From contig JAGOBX010000167.1 of NCBI GenBank assembly GCA_017999075.1, positions 1 to 7,363 of the forward strand: a stretch of 7,363 nucleotides of DNA. Reading direction: 5' to 3'. The stretch comes from Candidatus Babelota bacterium (GTDB lineage Bacteria; JAGOBX01). The notes under the pieces were generated by a model. The model saw only the letters and a program-made list of their open reading frames with translations. It did not search any database and was not told the origin of the DNA. The position numbers were made by a program, and so were the translations under genes. Shown one piece after another: positions 1-6,285 of this stretch (its first letter is position 1; every line of letters starts with the position of its first letter).

Positions 1-1085
1 CTGTTATACATCGCGCTGATTTGTTGGCGTATTTGATTAATAATAATAAAGGCGTATCAGTTGCAGGGACTTCAGGAAAATCTACTACCGCAGGAATAAC
101 AGGGTTTTTATTAAAAAAATGCGGAATACCAGTAAATATTATTACTGGCGCCGCAATAAAAAATATTGAAGAAAATATCGAACCTTTGAATTGTGTTACT
201 GGAGACTCAGATGTGTTTGTTATAGAAACTGATGAAAGTGACGGAAGCATAGTAAAGTTTAAACCTCATTTCTCATTACTCACCAACATATCAAAAGATC
301 ATAAAACAATAGAAGAACTTTTTATACTTTTTCAGGAATATATTGATAATACAAAAGAAAAAGTTTTTATAAATAAAGACGATCAGTTATCAATGAAACT
401 TAATTTACCGAAAAAAAATGTATTCTATATAGGAACAGATAAATCATCGGATTACAATATATCTGATATAATTGAAACCAGAACAGGTTCTGAATTTAAA
501 CTTAACGGAAAATCATATAAAATTAATATTCCTGGCGTTTATAACGTTTATAATTCCGCGTTTGGAATTGCAGTAGCTCAAAATTTTAAGTTTGAATATG
601 ATGAGATCTCTTCAGTTTTAGAAAAGTTTGAAGGAGTTGAAGATAGGTTTGACTGTATTAGAAAAGAAAATCCGCTTGTAGCATTTGACTATGCGCATAA
701 TCCCGCTAAGATAAATTCGCTTCTGCAGTTTGTAATAAAATTTTACGGAAGAACATTATTTATTTATCAGCCTCACGGGTTTCAGCCGACTTTATTTTTG
801 AAGAATGAATTGTATGATGTTTTCGGAAATTATTTTATAGGTGAAAATAAATTAATTTTGAAACCTATATTTTATGCCGGAGGTTCTGCAGAAAAAAAAA
901 TTTCTTCTGAAGAAATTGTAAAAGAGTTAAAAAATAAAGAAATTAATGTTGAATATGCGGCTGATGATAATTTTATAATTGATTATATAAATAAAAATAA
1001 AAAATTATATGATGCTGTTATTATTGCCGGCGCCAGAGATAAGAATTTAAAACAACTGTGTGATATAATTAATAAGTTATTTTGA
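1..1085 (+). CDS. MurC/Mpl-type Mur ligase (UDP-N-acetylmuramate--amino acid ligase family), 5' partial
   Basis: This is an ATP-dependent cytoplasmic Mur ligase that joins an amino acid or peptide to a UDP-MurNAc-type carboxylate, probably in peptidoglycan precursor synthesis or recycling. The frame is open to the window edge: codons from position 3 read VIHRAD, which matches the MurC segment before the P-loop. The TTG at 21 is therefore not the real start, and about 100 N-terminal residues (the UDP-binding Rossmann domain) lie outside. Counting residues from position 21, I see the P-loop GTSGKSTT (16-23), ETDESDGS (69-76), YNVYNSA (174-180), GVEDRFD (205-211), DYAHNP (223-228), the MurC-type QPH (250-252) and a C-terminal AGARDKN. 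Departures from usual MurC are GTSGKST for GTHGKTT, YNVYN for HNVxN, DRF for RRF, and GFQPT after QPH. Family membership is firm. MurC versus Mpl versus a side-branch ligase is unresolved. It ends with TGA and converges on the MazG gene. Confidence 0.85.
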   Translation, partial: VIHRADLLAYLINNNKGVSVAGTSGKSTTAGITGFLLKKCGIPVNIITGAAIKNIEENIEPLNCVTGDSDVFVIETDESDGSIVKFKPHFSLLTNISKDHKTIEELFILFQEYIDNTKEKVFINKDDQLSMKLNLPKKNVFYIGTDKSSDYNISDIIETRTGSEFKLNGKSYKINIPGVYNVYNSAFGIAVAQNFKFEYDEISSVLEKFEGVEDRFDCIRKENPLVAFDYAHNPAKINSLLQFVIKFYGRTLFIYQPHGFQPTLFLKNELYDVFGNYFIGENKLILKPIFYAGGSAEKKISSEEIVKELKNKEINVEYAADDNFIIDYINKNKKLYDAVIIAGARDKNLKQLCDIINKLF

Positions 1086-1098
1086 CCGTGAAAATATC

Positions 1099-1119
1099 AA
1101 TTTTTTCCTTGAAAAAATT
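1099..1119. terminator. Candidate bidirectional terminator hairpin in the Mur ligase/mazG convergent gap
   Basis: A perfect 9-bp inverted repeat, AATTTTTTC and GAAAAAATT, surrounds the 3-nt loop CTT. It starts 14 bp after the Mur ligase stop codon. The stem has only one G-C pair, next to the loop, and no clean T-run follows it on the plus strand, so it would be a weak intrinsic terminator. Its position between two convergent genes is what supports the call. Its core, TTTCCTTGAAAA, recurs in the other convergent gap at 4347-4358. Confidence 0.4.
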
Positions 1120-1134
1120 TAAAAACTTGGAATC

Positions 1135-1153
1135 TTATATTTATTGAATATAA
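1135..1153. repeat. AT-only inverted repeat just after the mazG stop
   Basis: TTATATT (1135-1141) and AATATAA (1147-1153) form a 7-bp inverted repeat with the 5-nt spacer TATTG. It directly abuts the mazG stop codon at 1155-1157. It could help end mazG transcription or protect its 3' end. A stem without any G-C pair is unstable, and such repeats arise by chance in DNA this AT-rich. Confidence 0.25.
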
Positions 1154-1154
1154 A

Positions 1155-1487
1155 TTAATCAAATTTTTTTCTTTTCAATTCCAGATTTTTTGAGTAAAGC
1201 GATTCCCATTTTGATATTTTTGAGTTTATATAATCGAATTTTGTTTTTAATGACGAATCAAGATCTACGCCATATAAATTCGCAAGTTCAAATACGCAAA
1301 CCATCACATCGCAAAGTTCAGCTTTTATTTTATCTGTTCCTGTATCTTGACCGTAAATTTCTTTTTCCATAATTTCTTTGCCTAATTCACCGGTTTCCTC
1401 AGTTAGGGCAATGTATGCTCCTATACGAGGATGAGATATATTTTTGAATAATACTGATACAGTATCCTGGCATTCTTTTATGTTCAT
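1155..1487 (-). CDS. MazG-like nucleotide pyrophosphohydrolase
   Basis: This is a small all-alpha NTP pyrophosphohydrolase (MazG/dUTPase-like superfamily). Such enzymes cleave non-canonical or excess (d)NTPs to the monophosphate and pyrophosphate with Mg2+ in the cytoplasm, as house cleaning. The 110 residues are the size of a single MazG domain, and such proteins usually act as oligomers. The metal-binding signature is intact: EETGE (EExxE, residues 30-34) on the first helix and ELCD (ExxD, residues 57-60) on the next, followed by VMVCVFELANLYGVDL, the usual hydrophobic helix. The C-terminus is Lys-rich. The ATG at 1485-1487 is preceded by a strong Shine-Dalgarno, AAGGAG at 1496-1501, with an 8-nt spacer, which settles the start. 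A terminator-like hairpin separates it from the upstream radical SAM gene, so it probably has its own promoter; I see no convincing -35/-10 pair. The exact substrate cannot be read from sequence. Confidence 0.88.
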   Translation of the reverse strand: MNIKECQDTVSVLFKNISHPRIGAYIALTEETGELGKEIMEKEIYGQDTGTDKIKAELCDVMVCVFELANLYGVDLDSSLKTKFDYINSKISKWESLYSKNLELKRKKFD

Positions 1488-1495
1488 ATCAAAAA

Positions 1496-1501
1496 CTCCT
1501 T
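1496..1501 (-). promoter_or_regulatory. Shine-Dalgarno of the mazG-like gene
   Basis: On the minus strand the sequence reads AAGGAG, a near-perfect anti-16S match, 8 nt before the ATG at 1485-1487. It shows that this organism uses Shine-Dalgarno initiation for at least some genes, in contrast to lpxB and the radical SAM gene in this window. Confidence 0.75.
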
Positions 1502-1536
1502 AAAAAATACATTTATATTAATTATTGCTTGAATCC

Positions 1537-1552
1537 AATTATTTAAATAATT
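1537..1552. repeat. Perfect 16-bp palindrome upstream of mazG
   Basis: AATTATTTAAATAATT is its own reverse complement over all 16 bases with no spacer. It lies about 50 bp upstream of the mazG start and touches the outer end of the hairpin that follows the radical SAM gene. It could be an operator for a dimeric regulator of mazG. It consists only of A and T, so chance is a real alternative in this genome. Confidence 0.3.
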
Positions 1553-1582
1553 TTGAGGCTTGTTATTTTTGTTGCCTCAAAA
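1551..1582 (-). terminator. Terminator-like hairpin after the radical SAM gene
   Basis: TTTTGAGGC (1551-1559) and GCCTCAAAA (1574-1582) form a perfect 9-bp stem with a 14-nt loop. It lies 4 bp beyond the radical SAM stop codon at 1587-1589. The GAGGC/GCCTC core is unusually G+C-rich for this sequence. On the minus strand the stem is followed by TTATTTAAATAA rather than a clean U-run, so termination may be incomplete. Position and stem quality favour a transcript end here. Confidence 0.6.
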
Positions 1583-1586
1583 AAAA

Positions 1587-3077
1587 TTATGAATATTCGA
1601 TTTTTTTTTCTGGAAACCTTGTTTTATTATTTTTTTGGAACTGGATTCCTTTTTTAAAACTTAATTTTATACCGGAAATTAAAAATATATTGTCACGTAT
1701 TTCTAACAATTTATAACGCAGCCATAACTTGTAATTTTTGTTTTTAAACAAGAAAAAACACCTGATTTTATTTAAAAAAATCTGCAGTTTCAGGTAAGGC
1801 TGTTCTTTTAAATAAAAGGGAGAGCTTTTATCCGATACCCAGTAATTTTCTGAAATATAACCTGATTTAAGGCAGTTCTTGTATAATTCTGTTCCAGGAA
1901 AAATTGTAAGAATACCCCATCCGCCTGAAGAAGGTTTGGCTGTTTTTAAAATGTTTAACGTTTCACTGATAGTTGTATTGTTTTCACCTTGATTGCCTAC
2001 CATCAGAAAAATGTCGGGAATAATGTTATATTTTTCTGCAGATTTCACGGCATTAATTATTTCTGACTGAGAAATATGTTTATTAATATTTTTTAATATT
2101 ACAGGAGAACCGGATTCAACTCCGTAATTAATTGCAAAACATCCGGATTTTTTCATCAATGAAAGCATTTCATCATCTATTGTTTTTACATTTGTTTCGC
2201 AAATCCAGCAGATATCCATATTTTTTTTGATTATTCCGTTGCAGATTTCCATCACCCTATTTTTGTTTATGGTAAATGCGTCGTCTATAATATTGATAAA
2301 TTTCACATCGTGATTTTTATATAGATATTCAATTTCTTCGATTACATTTTCTGCGCTTCTGTATCGAACCTTATTTCCCCAGAATGCAGAAGTTGAACAA
2401 TATGAGCATTTGAAAGGACAGCCGCGGGATGTAATAATCGACATTGATTTAAGTTCGCTGATTTTTTTGCCTTTAAAGGAAAATCTATCATCGTAATGGT
2501 TAAACTTGATTAAATCGTTTGGCAATGTTTCAAATTTCGGATATGGAAATTCGTCGAGATTTAGTAATGGTTCGCGTTTTTCTGTTATTATTGTTTTACC
2601 GTTTTTTATAAAACATAACCCGTTTATTTTTTCAAAATCATCCTGATGATTTTTTAATTTGCCGAGTAGTTCAGTGAAAGTAAGTTCTCCTTCGCCTAAA
2701 ACTATAAAATCAATAAAATTGTTATTTTCAATTGTTTGAACTGGCAGAGCAGTTACATGAGGTCCGCCAAGTACGGATATTATTTTAGGATTGATTGTTT
2801 TAATGGTTTTAATAAACTTATAAACAAGCGCTCTTCGGTCGGTATAACATGAAATTCCTATTAAATCAGGAGATATTGAAACAATTTTATCTGCCGCTTC
2901 ATTAAAAGTACATTTAGTTAAATTATAAACATAAATATCAATGTCATTTAATTTTTTTAAAGCATATTCTTTTAAATAATATAATCCAAGCGATGGAAAA
3001 ATAATTTCTTTGTGCAATTTTGTGTAACCGTTGTCAACATCTTCGGTTATAGGAATATCAATTAAAATAACTTTCAT
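1587..3077 (-). CDS. B12-binding domain radical SAM protein, substrate unknown
   Basis: This is a cobalamin-binding-domain radical SAM enzyme of the BchE/P-methylase-like type (496 residues). Residues 1 to about 140 form the B12-binding fold: the strand KVILIDIP, PSLGLYYL (28-35), SPDLIGISCYTD (69-80), GGPHVTALP (104-112) and VLGEGE (127-132). The DxHxxG histidine motif that ligates cobalt in classical B12 domains is absent, as is common in this class. The radical SAM core follows: GCPFKCSYC (219-227) supplies CxxxCxxC with Cys220, Cys224 and Cys227 for the 4Fe-4S cluster. Later come NIIDDAF (262-268), YGVESGS (318-324), MVGNQGE (359-365) and FPGTELY (393-399). The last ~70 residues are basic and aromatic and may hold the substrate or membrane contact. 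Related enzymes methylate or cyclise lipids, cofactors or natural products; which applies here is not visible. The gene is divergent from lpxB, and its start has no good Shine-Dalgarno. Confidence 0.88.
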   Translation of the reverse strand: MKVILIDIPITEDVDNGYTKLHKEIIFPSLGLYYLKEYALKKLNDIDIYVYNLTKCTFNEAADKIVSISPDLIGISCYTDRRALVYKFIKTIKTINPKIISVLGGPHVTALPVQTIENNNFIDFIVLGEGELTFTELLGKLKNHQDDFEKINGLCFIKNGKTIITEKREPLLNLDEFPYPKFETLPNDLIKFNHYDDRFSFKGKKISELKSMSIITSRGCPFKCSYCSTSAFWGNKVRYRSAENVIEEIEYLYKNHDVKFINIIDDAFTINKNRVMEICNGIIKKNMDICWICETNVKTIDDEMLSLMKKSGCFAINYGVESGSPVILKNINKHISQSEIINAVKSAEKYNIIPDIFLMVGNQGENNTTISETLNILKTAKPSSGGWGILTIFPGTELYKNCLKSGYISENYWVSDKSSPFYLKEQPYLKLQIFLNKIRCFFLFKNKNYKLWLRYKLLEIRDNIFLISGIKLSFKKGIQFQKNNKTRFPEKKIEYS

Positions 3078-3084
3078 TCACTCT

Positions 3085-3112
3085 ATTTTAACTGAAATAA
3101 TAAATATTTCAA
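3085..3112 (-). promoter_or_regulatory. Candidate sigma70-type promoter of the radical SAM gene
   Basis: On the minus strand, TTGAAA (3107-3112) resembles the -35 consensus at 5 of 6 positions and TAAAAT (3085-3090) the -10 consensus at 5 of 6, with a 16-bp spacer. A start about 7 nt past the -10 box would fall at about 3078, immediately before the ATG at 3075-3077. The mRNA would then be leaderless or nearly so, which fits the lack of a proper Shine-Dalgarno (only GAG, 3 nt from the ATG). Confidence 0.45.
3093..3111. repeat. Inverted repeat in the divergent gap, possible operator
   Basis: TGAAATA (3093-3099) and TATTTCA (3105-3111) form a perfect 7-bp inverted repeat with a 5-bp centre. The right arm overlaps the proposed -35 box of the radical SAM promoter and the left arm lies in its spacer. 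A dimeric regulator bound there would occlude that promoter and could also affect lpxB. The geometry is operator-like, but no regulator is encoded nearby. Confidence 0.35.
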
Positions 3113-3118
3113 TTTTTA

Positions 3119-3147
3119 TTTGCAGTTTTAAAAAAAAAAAGTAATAT
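3119..3147 (+). promoter_or_regulatory. Candidate lpxB promoter with an A11 run in the spacer
   Basis: TTTGCA (3119-3124) and TAATAT (3142-3147) each match the -35 and -10 consensus at 4 of 6 positions and are separated by 17 bp. Eleven consecutive A residues (3130-3140) fill most of that spacer. Transcription starting about 7 nt after the -10 would begin at about 3154, next to the ATG at 3155, and there is no Shine-Dalgarno upstream of that ATG. The box matches are modest and AT-rich DNA readily produces such pairs. Confidence 0.3.
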
Positions 3148-3154
3148 TTTTACA

Positions 3155-4285
3155 ATGAAAAAAATTTTTATTATTACCGGAGAACAATCCGGAGATATGC
3201 ATGGAGCAGCGTTAGTAGAATCTTTGAAAAAATTTTCAAAAGAAGAAATAGAGTTTCATTGCATAGGCGGGAATTTTTTGAAACAGCAGGGCGCTGTAAT
3301 ATTCAAGTCAATAGAGCAGCTCTCTGTGATAGGAATAATTGAAGTTATAAAAAAAATTTTCTTTTTCAAGAAATTATTGAATGAAACCATAAGGTATATA
3401 CTTAAGCTTCAGCCTGACGTGATTATATTTATTGATTATCCCGGATTTAACCTGAAACTTGCAGAAAAACTAAAATCATATTCTGATATAAAATCAAAAC
3501 TTGTTTATTACATTTCTCCTCAAATATGGGCGTGGCATACTTCTCGGGTATATAAAATAAATTCGTTGATGGATAAAATACTTGTGATTTTCAGGTTTGA
3601 AAAAGAATTTTATGAAAAATATGTTGTGAATAACGGTAAAATTGTTTTTGTCGGACACCCGCTTTTAAAACGTATTAATCCTGAATTTTATTATGAAAAT
3701 AAAAATATTCGTAAAAAAATTATTGCCCTGCTTCCGGGAAGCAGGGTTAATGAAATAATAAAAATTTTACCATGCATGATAGAAGTTTCAAAAAAAATAC
3801 TATCGGAATTTCCAGAATATAAAATTATTGTATCTGCATCAGATATTAATAAAATAAGTTTGATAAAGAAATATTTGAAAAATGCCGGCAGTAATTTTTT
3901 TGTTATAGCTGGAAATACTTATTCTATAATTCAAAATTCGGAATGTGTAATAGTATCTTCAGGAACAGCTACTTTAGAAACAGGAATTATCGGAGCTCCT
4001 ATGATACCTGTTTATAAAGTTAATTATTTTACAGGACTTCTTGGAAAAATGGTTATAAAAATAAAGAATATTGCACTTATAAATATTGTATTGAATAAAA
4101 CTGTAGTTAAAGAATTTATACAGGATAATATGAAATCTGATTTGCTCTATCCAGAAGTGAAAAAAATTTTAACAGATAAAAAATATGCGGAATCCATACA
4201 TCATGAACTGATTAAATCAAGAGAAATTTTGAAATTGGATTCTAAAAGTTTTCCCGCATATAAAGAAATTATGGAAATTTTATAA
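3155..4285 (+). CDS. lpxB: Lipid-A-disaccharide synthase
   Basis: LpxB condenses UDP-2,3-diacylglucosamine with 2,3-diacylglucosamine 1-phosphate (lipid X) to tetraacyl-disaccharide 1-phosphate. This is the glycosyltransferase step of the Raetz lipid A pathway (GT19, GT-B fold), at the inner face of the inner membrane. Its 376 residues match the family length. Motifs in order are TGEQSGDMHGA (8-18), IGG (37-39), PDVIIFIDYPGFN (87-99), YYISPQIWAWHTSRVYKI (118-135), VGHPLL (166-171), the nucleotide-sugar loop LLPGSR (192-197), SSGTATLE (268-275) and VVKEFIQ (317-323). IDYPGFN and the LIN near 308 resemble Bacteroidota/Chlorobiota-type LpxB more than the E. coli protein. One oddity is RFE at 147-149, where most homologues read PFE. 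The ATG is fixed by the N-terminal strand KKIFIITGE, although no ribosome-binding site precedes it. No other lpx gene is next to it, so it stands outside a lipid A operon here. Confidence 0.95.
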   Translation: MKKIFIITGEQSGDMHGAALVESLKKFSKEEIEFHCIGGNFLKQQGAVIFKSIEQLSVIGIIEVIKKIFFFKKLLNETIRYILKLQPDVIIFIDYPGFNLKLAEKLKSYSDIKSKLVYYISPQIWAWHTSRVYKINSLMDKILVIFRFEKEFYEKYVVNNGKIVFVGHPLLKRINPEFYYENKNIRKKIIALLPGSRVNEIIKILPCMIEVSKKILSEFPEYKIIVSASDINKISLIKKYLKNAGSNFFVIAGNTYSIIQNSECVIVSSGTATLETGIIGAPMIPVYKVNYFTGLLGKMVIKIKNIALINIVLNKTVVKEFIQDNMKSDLLYPEVKKILTDKKYAESIHHELIKSREILKLDSKSFPAYKEIMEIL

Positions 4286-4343
4286 TCTTAAATATATTGC
4301 AGCAGTCATTAAGAAATATAACTGAAATATGTTCAAAATTATA

Positions 4344-4361
4344 AAATTTCCTTGAAAATTT
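4344..4361. terminator. Candidate bidirectional terminator hairpin between lpxB and htpG
   Basis: AAATTTC (4344-4350) and GAAAATTT (4354-4361) pair around the loop CTT with one bulged A. The element ends 4 bp before the htpG stop codon at 4366-4368 and lies about 60 bp after the lpxB stop. Read on the minus strand it is followed by TATAATTTTG, moderately U-rich, so it suits htpG better than lpxB. It shares the core TTTCCTTGAAAA and the following TTTAAA with the element at 1099-1119. The stem is weak. Confidence 0.4.
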
Positions 4362-4365
4362 AAAT

Positions 4366-6261
4366 CTATTGCTTGGCATTTACAGCCATATTAACTGTTT
4401 CTTTCATTATATCCATTATTCTTGAAGTGAAATCTGCAGGCTCTATTCCTGATATACCGTCAATCATCTGAGCGCTGTCGAATAACTGAATACATATATT
4501 TTTTAATAAATCCGATTCTTTATTCAGAATATAAAGTTTTGTCAATCCTTTTATCAATTGGTTTTTAGGATTTATTTGAAGAATTTTTTTGCTTGTTTTA
4601 AAATCTTTATTCATCATCTGAAGAATTTTTTGTATATGCGAACTCATATTATCTGGATTGACAAGGCAGCAGGGAGAATCTGTTAATCTATCTGTTTCGA
4701 TTACGGTTATAACTTTATCGCCAAGCGTATCCCTATAGAATTTAAGGAAATCTTCAAACTCATTTTTTTCTTCTTTAGAAAGTTTTTGTTCCTGGTTATC
4801 AGAATCTTCTGATTTTATATTTTTCACAAAATCAAGGTTTGAGTTATCTATAGATTTGAATTCCATATCTTCAAATTTCATAAGAGACGAAAGTATAATT
4901 TCATCGATTGGTTCGGTTAAAAATAAAACATCGACATTTTTCTTTTTAAATATTTCAAGATAAGGACTTTTTTCAATATTTTTTTTATCTGTCCCTGAAA
5001 TGAAATATATTTCTTTTTGACCTTCTTTTTTAGACTCAATATATTCCTTTAATGTAATTATTTTATTGTCCGGTGCAAGCAATGTGTTGAATAATAAAAG
5101 AGCCGCAAGTTTTTCTCTGTTTGAAAAATCAGAATTAACGCCTTCTTTTAATTCTCTGCTGAATTCTTTATAGAAAATTTCATATTTAGGTCTATCTGTA
5201 TTTATCATTGAATCGAGTTCATTAATGACACTTTTAATTATTACATTTTTGATTTTCTGAACAACAGAATTGTTTTGAATAGTTTCACGAGAAATGTTTA
5301 GAGGTATATCAGGAGAATCAACAATTCCTTTTATAAACCTGAAATATGAAGGAAGTAAATCTTTGCATTCTTCCTGAATCAATACTTTATTTGAATACAA
5401 ACTTAAACCATAATCTTTTTCAGGCATACCGAAAAGATTATAATTTTTTTCAGGGCAGTATATAAGCATATAAAATTGTATAGGAGCGTCGGAATGTTTG
5501 TGAATTTTAAACATTGGAGTTTCAGAACTGTGAGATATGAATTTATAAAATTCTTTGTATTCTTCATCTTTAACCTGCGAAGCCTGTTTGGTCCATATAG
5601 CTTCAATTTCATTTGCTTTTTCATTCTCAATATAAACAGGATATCTTAAAAAATTGGAATATTTTTTTATTACATTTTTTACCCGTTCTTTTTCAAGAAA
5701 TTCTTGTTCTTCATCTTTCAGATAAACAATAACTTCTGTACCTCTGTCTTTTTTTTCTGTTTCTTCAAGCGTATATGAATTTGAACCGTCACAGCTCCAT
5801 TTATACGCGGGTTCATCTTTAATGTAAGATTTTGTGATTACTTCTATTTTTTTTGCAACAATGAATGATGAATAAAACCCAACGCCGAATTGTCCTATTA
5901 TGTCTTCAATATTTTTTCCTTCTTTCGACATATTTTCAATAAAAGTTTTTGTTCCTGATTTTGCTATTGTACCGATATTTTCTATAAGTTCGGATTTTGT
6001 CATACCGATTCCGGTATCTTTGACAATTATTGATTTTTCCGATTTGTCAAATTCTATCCGCACACATAATTCTGAACCTGCTCCATAAACTTTGTCTTCA
6101 TTAGTCAGCAGTAAATAATTTATTTTATTTAATGCGTCAGAAGCGTTTGAAACAAGTTCTCTTATGAAAATCTCTTTATTGGTATAAAGAGAATAGGCTA
6201 AGATATGAAGTAATTGTTTTACTTCCGCCTGAAATTCGAATTTTTCATTTTTTGGTTCCAT
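4366..6261 (-). CDS. htpG: Chaperone protein HtpG (bacterial Hsp90)
   Basis: HtpG is a homodimeric cytosolic ATPase chaperone that remodels client proteins together with DnaK and J-proteins. Its 631 residues are close to the E. coli length and all three domains are present. The N-terminal GHKL ATPase domain shows LLHILAYSLYTNKEIFIRELVSNASDA (17-43) with catalytic Glu35, Mg-binding Asn39 and Asp42. It continues with DTGIGM (82-87), the lid segment IGTIAKSGT (96-104) and GQFGVGFYS (123-131). The middle domain carries LNISRE with the ATP-contacting Arg325. An acidic, Glu/Asp-rich stretch leads to the C-terminal dimerisation domain with ETDRLTDSPCCLV. No key residue is missing. Translation starts at the ATG at 6259-6261 behind TAAGGAG (6274-6280), a strong Shine-Dalgarno with a rather long 12-nt spacer. 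The start is 24 bp after the stop of the upstream J-protein gene, with no terminator between, so the two form an operon. Confidence 0.97.
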   Translation of the reverse strand: MEPKNEKFEFQAEVKQLLHILAYSLYTNKEIFIRELVSNASDALNKINYLLLTNEDKVYGAGSELCVRIEFDKSEKSIIVKDTGIGMTKSELIENIGTIAKSGTKTFIENMSKEGKNIEDIIGQFGVGFYSSFIVAKKIEVITKSYIKDEPAYKWSCDGSNSYTLEETEKKDRGTEVIVYLKDEEQEFLEKERVKNVIKKYSNFLRYPVYIENEKANEIEAIWTKQASQVKDEEYKEFYKFISHSSETPMFKIHKHSDAPIQFYMLIYCPEKNYNLFGMPEKDYGLSLYSNKVLIQEECKDLLPSYFRFIKGIVDSPDIPLNISRETIQNNSVVQKIKNVIIKSVINELDSMINTDRPKYEIFYKEFSRELKEGVNSDFSNREKLAALLLFNTLLAPDNKIITLKEYIESKKEGQKEIYFISGTDKKNIEKSPYLEIFKKKNVDVLFLTEPIDEIILSSLMKFEDMEFKSIDNSNLDFVKNIKSEDSDNQEQKLSKEEKNEFEDFLKFYRDTLGDKVITVIETDRLTDSPCCLVNPDNMSSHIQKILQMMNKDFKTSKKILQINPKNQLIKGLTKLYILNKESDLLKNICIQLFDSAQMIDGISGIEPADFTSRIMDIMKETVNMAVNAKQ

Positions 6262-6273
6262 AATAAAATATAT

Positions 6274-6280
6274 CTCCTTA
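6274..6280 (-). promoter_or_regulatory. Shine-Dalgarno of htpG inside the operon junction
   Basis: TAAGGAG on the minus strand begins 5 bp after the stop codon of the J-protein gene (6286-6288) and lies 12 nt from the htpG ATG. The short gap leaves little room for a separate promoter, supporting co-transcription, possibly with translational coupling. Confidence 0.65.
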
Positions 6281-6285
6281 AAAAA

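Noticed and set aside
21-23. TTG at 21 as the true start of the Mur ligase
   Set aside because: The frame stays open to the window edge and the upstream codons read VIHRAD, which fits the MurC family before the P-loop. The gene is simply cut by the window.
892-900. A9 run in the Mur ligase and T9 run at 1601-1609 near the radical SAM C-terminus as programmed slippage sites
   Set aside because: Both reading frames continue normally through the runs with family-typical sequence after the first one. Such runs are expected in this composition, and there is no stimulatory structure or overlapping second product.
1190-1372. Open frame of 60 codons on the plus strand
   Set aside because: It lies antisense within the mazG-like gene, has no recognisable domain and no convincing ribosome-binding site. 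It is a shadow of the real gene, as are the short frames at 1525-1716, 5403-5630, 5900-6088 and 6774-6971.
4076-4084. LIN at LpxB residues 308-310 instead of LPN as a defect
   Set aside because: LpxB of the Bacteroidota type commonly lacks this proline, so the change looks lineage-typical rather than damaging.
4286-4314. TCTTAA/TTAAGA inverted repeat right after the lpxB stop as a terminator
   Set aside because: Only 6 A/T-rich pairs with a 17-nt loop and no T-run. It is too weak to annotate.
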